From the NCBI GenBank assembly GCA_000437755.1, contig FR900153.1:51103-59125 (forward strand): a stretch of DNA of 8,023 nt, read 5' to 3'. The notes under the pieces are model-generated. The model was not told the DNA's origin. It did not search any database and saw nothing but the letters and a program-made list of their open reading frames with translations. The DNA comes from Roseburia sp. CAG:303 (GTDB taxonomy: Bacteria > Bacillota > Clostridia > Lachnospirales > Lachnospiraceae). This document shows positions 6,591 to 8,023 of this stretch, piece by piece. Each line of letters opens with the position of its first letter. The stretch's first letter is position 1. Position numbers and translations under genes: made by a program.

Positions 6591-7575
6591 CTGTATGGTC
6601 TGTTGCCCCAGATAAATCAGCAGCTGCCATTTGCCCGGCATGTTGGAAATACCATTTAATATATCCTTTGATACCACGGATTTTGATATAGGTTTCGTCA
6701 GCTGTAAATACAGTTCCGGCATCGTAGTTATAGTTGTCGACAAAAGGTTTTATACAGACAGCAGCGGTTTTGAGGTAGTTTGCAACCTGTTGATGTGATA
6801 TTTTTATTCCGTGTATATCATGAAGTGCCTGGGCAGTTTTACGGAGCGACAGGCCGGGATTAATCTTGTAGGAAAGGCATAATCCTAAGATGTTCTGGTC
6901 AAATTTACGGAACTTAAGTGAGGATGCGTTTTTAGGTAAGCTGTTTAAATCCATCTGAAAGAAATCGATCAGAAATTCACGATAGATGTAGTGGAGTTTG
7001 TATTTATTTTTGCCATAATCTTCAGCGAGATCCTTTTTATCAACCTTCTTAAGGTTGTGAAGATAGTAAGGGCATTTAGGATTCGTGCATTTGTGTATCA
7101 CAAAGTGTTTACGGTTCTTCTTTGGAACAAGTATGTTGGAACAATGAGGACAGCGGAGTTTGTTGGATTTGGAAAATCTGTTATCCTTCGAAGGCGAATG
7201 AAGATTGAGGCAAACCTTACAACGTATCTGACTTTTCTTTCTGCCATCGTTCCAGGACAGATAAGGTTTGGGAGCATTGCAGACAGGGCAGGTGCAGTCA
7301 TCGGGTATATCACATTCGGTTCTGCGGAACATAGGCTTTATGGTTTTACCGTAACGCGTTTCGTAGTAAGGAATGAGGTCGTTCCATTTCCAATCCTGTT
7401 CATAGGAAATGATGCGGGGAAGTACATCTACTTTGAATTTCTGATCTTTAGGGGAATGAGAATCATCAAAAGCCCACTGCTTGAGTGGGATGTATTTACA
7501 GATAAAATTTAAAAGCTGGCAGATTATTTTCTGTTGGTATTTGATAAAATTCAATAAGTATAGTATAATGTTCAT
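6561..7575 (-). pseudogene. Transposase of the IS, internally deleted and frameshifted
   Basis: The reading frame from the start at 7575 (or 7581) encodes about 335 residues. Zinc-ribbon cysteine pairs are CPVC (98-101), CKVC (121-124), CPHC (144-147) and CTNPKC (165-170), counted from the 7581 ATG. A helix-turn-helix-like segment (LSLRKTAQALHDIHG) and the first catalytic Asp295 in TADETYIKIRG follow. Shortly after GIKGYI (near 6660) the frame loses homology and ends at 6571. In the next frame, NMPGKWQLLIYLGQQTI continues to a TAG at 6561; this looks like the true C-terminal tail of the family. The second Asp and the Glu of the DDE triad are missing, probably with several hundred bases. AAGGAG is 3 bases from the 7581 ATG but 9 from the 7575 ATG, so 7575 is the likelier start. 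Confidence 0.85.
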
Positions 7576-7649
7576 GAGCATTGACTCCTTTCGTTAATTG
7601 GAAGTTTGGTCACGGACAATTATACCACAAAAGGGAGGTCAATGCTCAT
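7574..7649 (-). promoter_or_regulatory. Inverted repeat that can bury the transposase ribosome binding site in read-through RNA
   Basis: A perfect 12-bp inverted repeat: ATGAGCATTGAC (7574-7585) and GTCAATGCTCAT (7638-7649). In minus-strand RNA the pairing can extend past a bulged C through UCC/GGA and UUU/AAA, covering AAAGGAG and both candidate AUGs. The IS promoter -10 lies between the arms, so RNA from that promoter lacks the first arm and leaves the site free. RNA entering from outside carries both arms. Insertion sequences such as IS10 and IS50 use this type of control; here it is inferred from layout. Confidence 0.6.
7619..7627 (-). promoter_or_regulatory. Transposase promoter (extended -10)
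   Basis: On the minus strand TGG followed directly by a consensus TATAAT (7619-7624). No good -35 sits at 16-18 bp; a TTGACC occurs at 7637-7642 but only 12 bp away. Start would be near 7612, leaving a leader of about 31-37 nt with AAGGAG before the ATG. Confidence 0.55.
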
Positions 7650-7715
7650 TTTATTTGCAAACCTCCGAAAAAACAAGGTTTTAATAAATTTAGAACAATA
7701 AAAAAGAGGTAGTTT

Positions 7716-7726
7716 TTGACACTACC
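7716..7726 (-). repeat. Right terminal inverted repeat of the IS
   Basis: On the plus strand reads TTGACACTACC, the inverse of the left end with one mismatch. The last 19 bp of the IS can also fold on themselves: GGTAGT (7708-7713) with ACTACC (7721-7726). Read outward it holds TTGACA (7716-7721), a perfect -35 hexamer, but no -10 lies 16-18 bp further on at this site. Confidence 0.8.
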
Positions 7727-7734
7727 AAAAGATA
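7727..7734. repeat. Target-site duplication, right copy (AAAAGATA)
   Basis: Perfect 8-bp match to 6289-6296, directly abutting the right IS end. Confidence 0.85.
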
Positions 7735-7750
7735 AATGGAGGCGGAAGAT

Positions 7751-7819
7751 ATGAATCCAGTAATCAGTATCGGAAATCAGGGATTTGATAAATTACAGTG
7801 GTTCTTCTTCTTGGACTGA
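7751..7819 (+). pseudogene. 5' remnant of an AAA-ATPase-like/PD-(D/E)XK family gene
   Basis: A strong RBS (GGAGG, 7738-7742, eight bases before the ATG) precedes a frame that begins MNPVISIGNQGFDKLQ and stops at TGA after 22 codons. From memory, this opening is typical of the large family of AAA-ATPase-like proteins with a PD-(D/E)XK nuclease-like end that occurs in many copies in Lachnospiraceae; there the next residues are an aromatic-rich FYVDKT-type stretch. Here homology stops near codon 16 (about 7796) and unrelated sequence follows in another frame. So only the translation start survives, most simply after a deletion or recombination. Its probable promoter is at 6231-6259, left of the IS. 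Confidence 0.55.
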
Positions 7820-8023
7820 ATCTTGCCGGCGGAGGAAAGCTGGTAAACATCGGAAAGAGTGTTCTGCTGAATCAGAGCAGTGCAAATACGAATCAGAACA
7901 TTTTCCGGCTGACCGATATCAGTCTGGATGGAAATCAGATGACTTTATATGGAGAGAAAGAAAGTTTTACCGTGGTTTCAAATGACCAGAGCATACATTT
8001 TCTGGATACCGGTGGGGAAAGAC
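7798..8023 (+). CDS. Unrecognised open frame, runs off the window (probable 5'-truncated gene)
   Basis: A stop-free frame of 75 codons continues to the window end. It begins with a short hydrophobic run (VVLLLGLNLA) and continues as a polar, probably beta-rich stretch (for example DISLDGNQMTLYGEKESF). The only starts near its beginning are a GTG at 7798 without a placed ribosome binding site, and an in-frame TAA lies at 7789-7791. The composition and lack of stops suggest real coding sequence. Because the hydrophobic run looks like the end of a membrane helix, I read it as the interior of a gene joined to the AAA-ATPase-like leader just upstream. I do not recognise the family. Confidence 0.45.
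   Translation, partial: MVLLLGLNLAGGGKLVNIGKSVLLNQSSANTNQNIFRLTDISLDGNQMTLYGEKESFTVVSNDQSIHFLDTGGER

Larger units (their letters stand above)
6297..7726 (-). mobile_element. Degenerate DDE-transposase insertion sequence, 1430 bp, 8-bp target duplication
   Basis: The ends read G-A/G-TAGTGTCAA as inverted repeats (10 of 11 matching), and the element is flanked by a perfect AAAAGATA direct repeat. The only gene is a minus-strand transposase with zinc-ribbon cysteines and a first catalytic Asp in ADETYIK, resembling the IS6/IS240-type rve DDE group, for which 8-bp duplications are usual; the family call is tentative. The transposase lacks its remaining catalytic residues, so the copy is not autonomous. 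The intact flanking duplication implies that it arrived by transposition and has not recombined since. About 260 bp between the transposase tail and the left end are noncoding and rich in inverted repeats. Confidence 0.88.

Noticed and set aside
6991..7512. 173-codon plus-strand open frame
   Set aside because: Exactly antisense to the well-supported zinc-ribbon part of the transposase; no ribosome binding site and no recognisable domain.
7785..7985. 66-codon plus-strand frame starting at an ATG
   Set aside because: Highly charged, Ser/Arg/Lys-rich translation typical of an out-of-frame reading of the open frame at 7798-8023; no ribosome binding site.

Overview
The window looks like chromosome from an anaerobic Firmicute, most likely a Lachnospiraceae-type gut bacterium. 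This is inferred from protein style only: a Csp-like cytoplasmic subtilase, an HBD-type RNase H1, an L,D-transpeptidase with Ig-like repeats, strong AGGAGG-type ribosome binding sites and moderately AT-rich DNA. No rRNA, tRNA or CRISPR array is visible.

Left part (1-2791, minus strand): a partial polar amino-acid ABC transporter gene, whose product carries a substrate-binding domain fused to a permease, lies downstream of an S8 (subtilisin/Csp-like) protease gene. The transporter has its own promoter just after the protease stop. The two halves of its binding domain are in swapped order compared with ordinary GlnH/HisJ-type proteins, so it appears circularly permuted. This is the most unusual protein-level feature of the window.

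Middle part (2792-6225, plus strand): a divergent promoter region feeds a tight cluster of RNase H1, a membrane-anchored L,D-transpeptidase and a membrane-anchored NodB-fold polysaccharide deacetylase, separated by 39 and 19 bp. The last two are cell-wall enzymes. The deacetylase has Asn-Cys where the family usually has catalytic/metal-binding Asp residues.

Right part (6226-8023): a 1430-bp insertion sequence (6297-7726) has short inverted ends and a perfect 8-bp target duplication (AAAAGATA). It landed between a good extended -10 promoter (6231-6259) and the ribosome binding site and start of the next gene (7751). The IS is degenerate: its transposase has lost the central and C-terminal catalytic region, and its terminal tail survives in another frame. 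The IS keeps an extended -10 promoter between the arms of an inverted repeat. That repeat would bury the transposase ribosome binding site in read-through RNA but not in RNA from the IS promoter. Between the transposase tail and the left end lies about 220 bp dense in inverted repeats. Past the IS, the downstream gene is itself broken: its first 16 or so codons resemble the start of the repeated AAA-ATPase-like/PD-(D/E)XK family, then join out of frame to an unrelated open frame that runs off the window.
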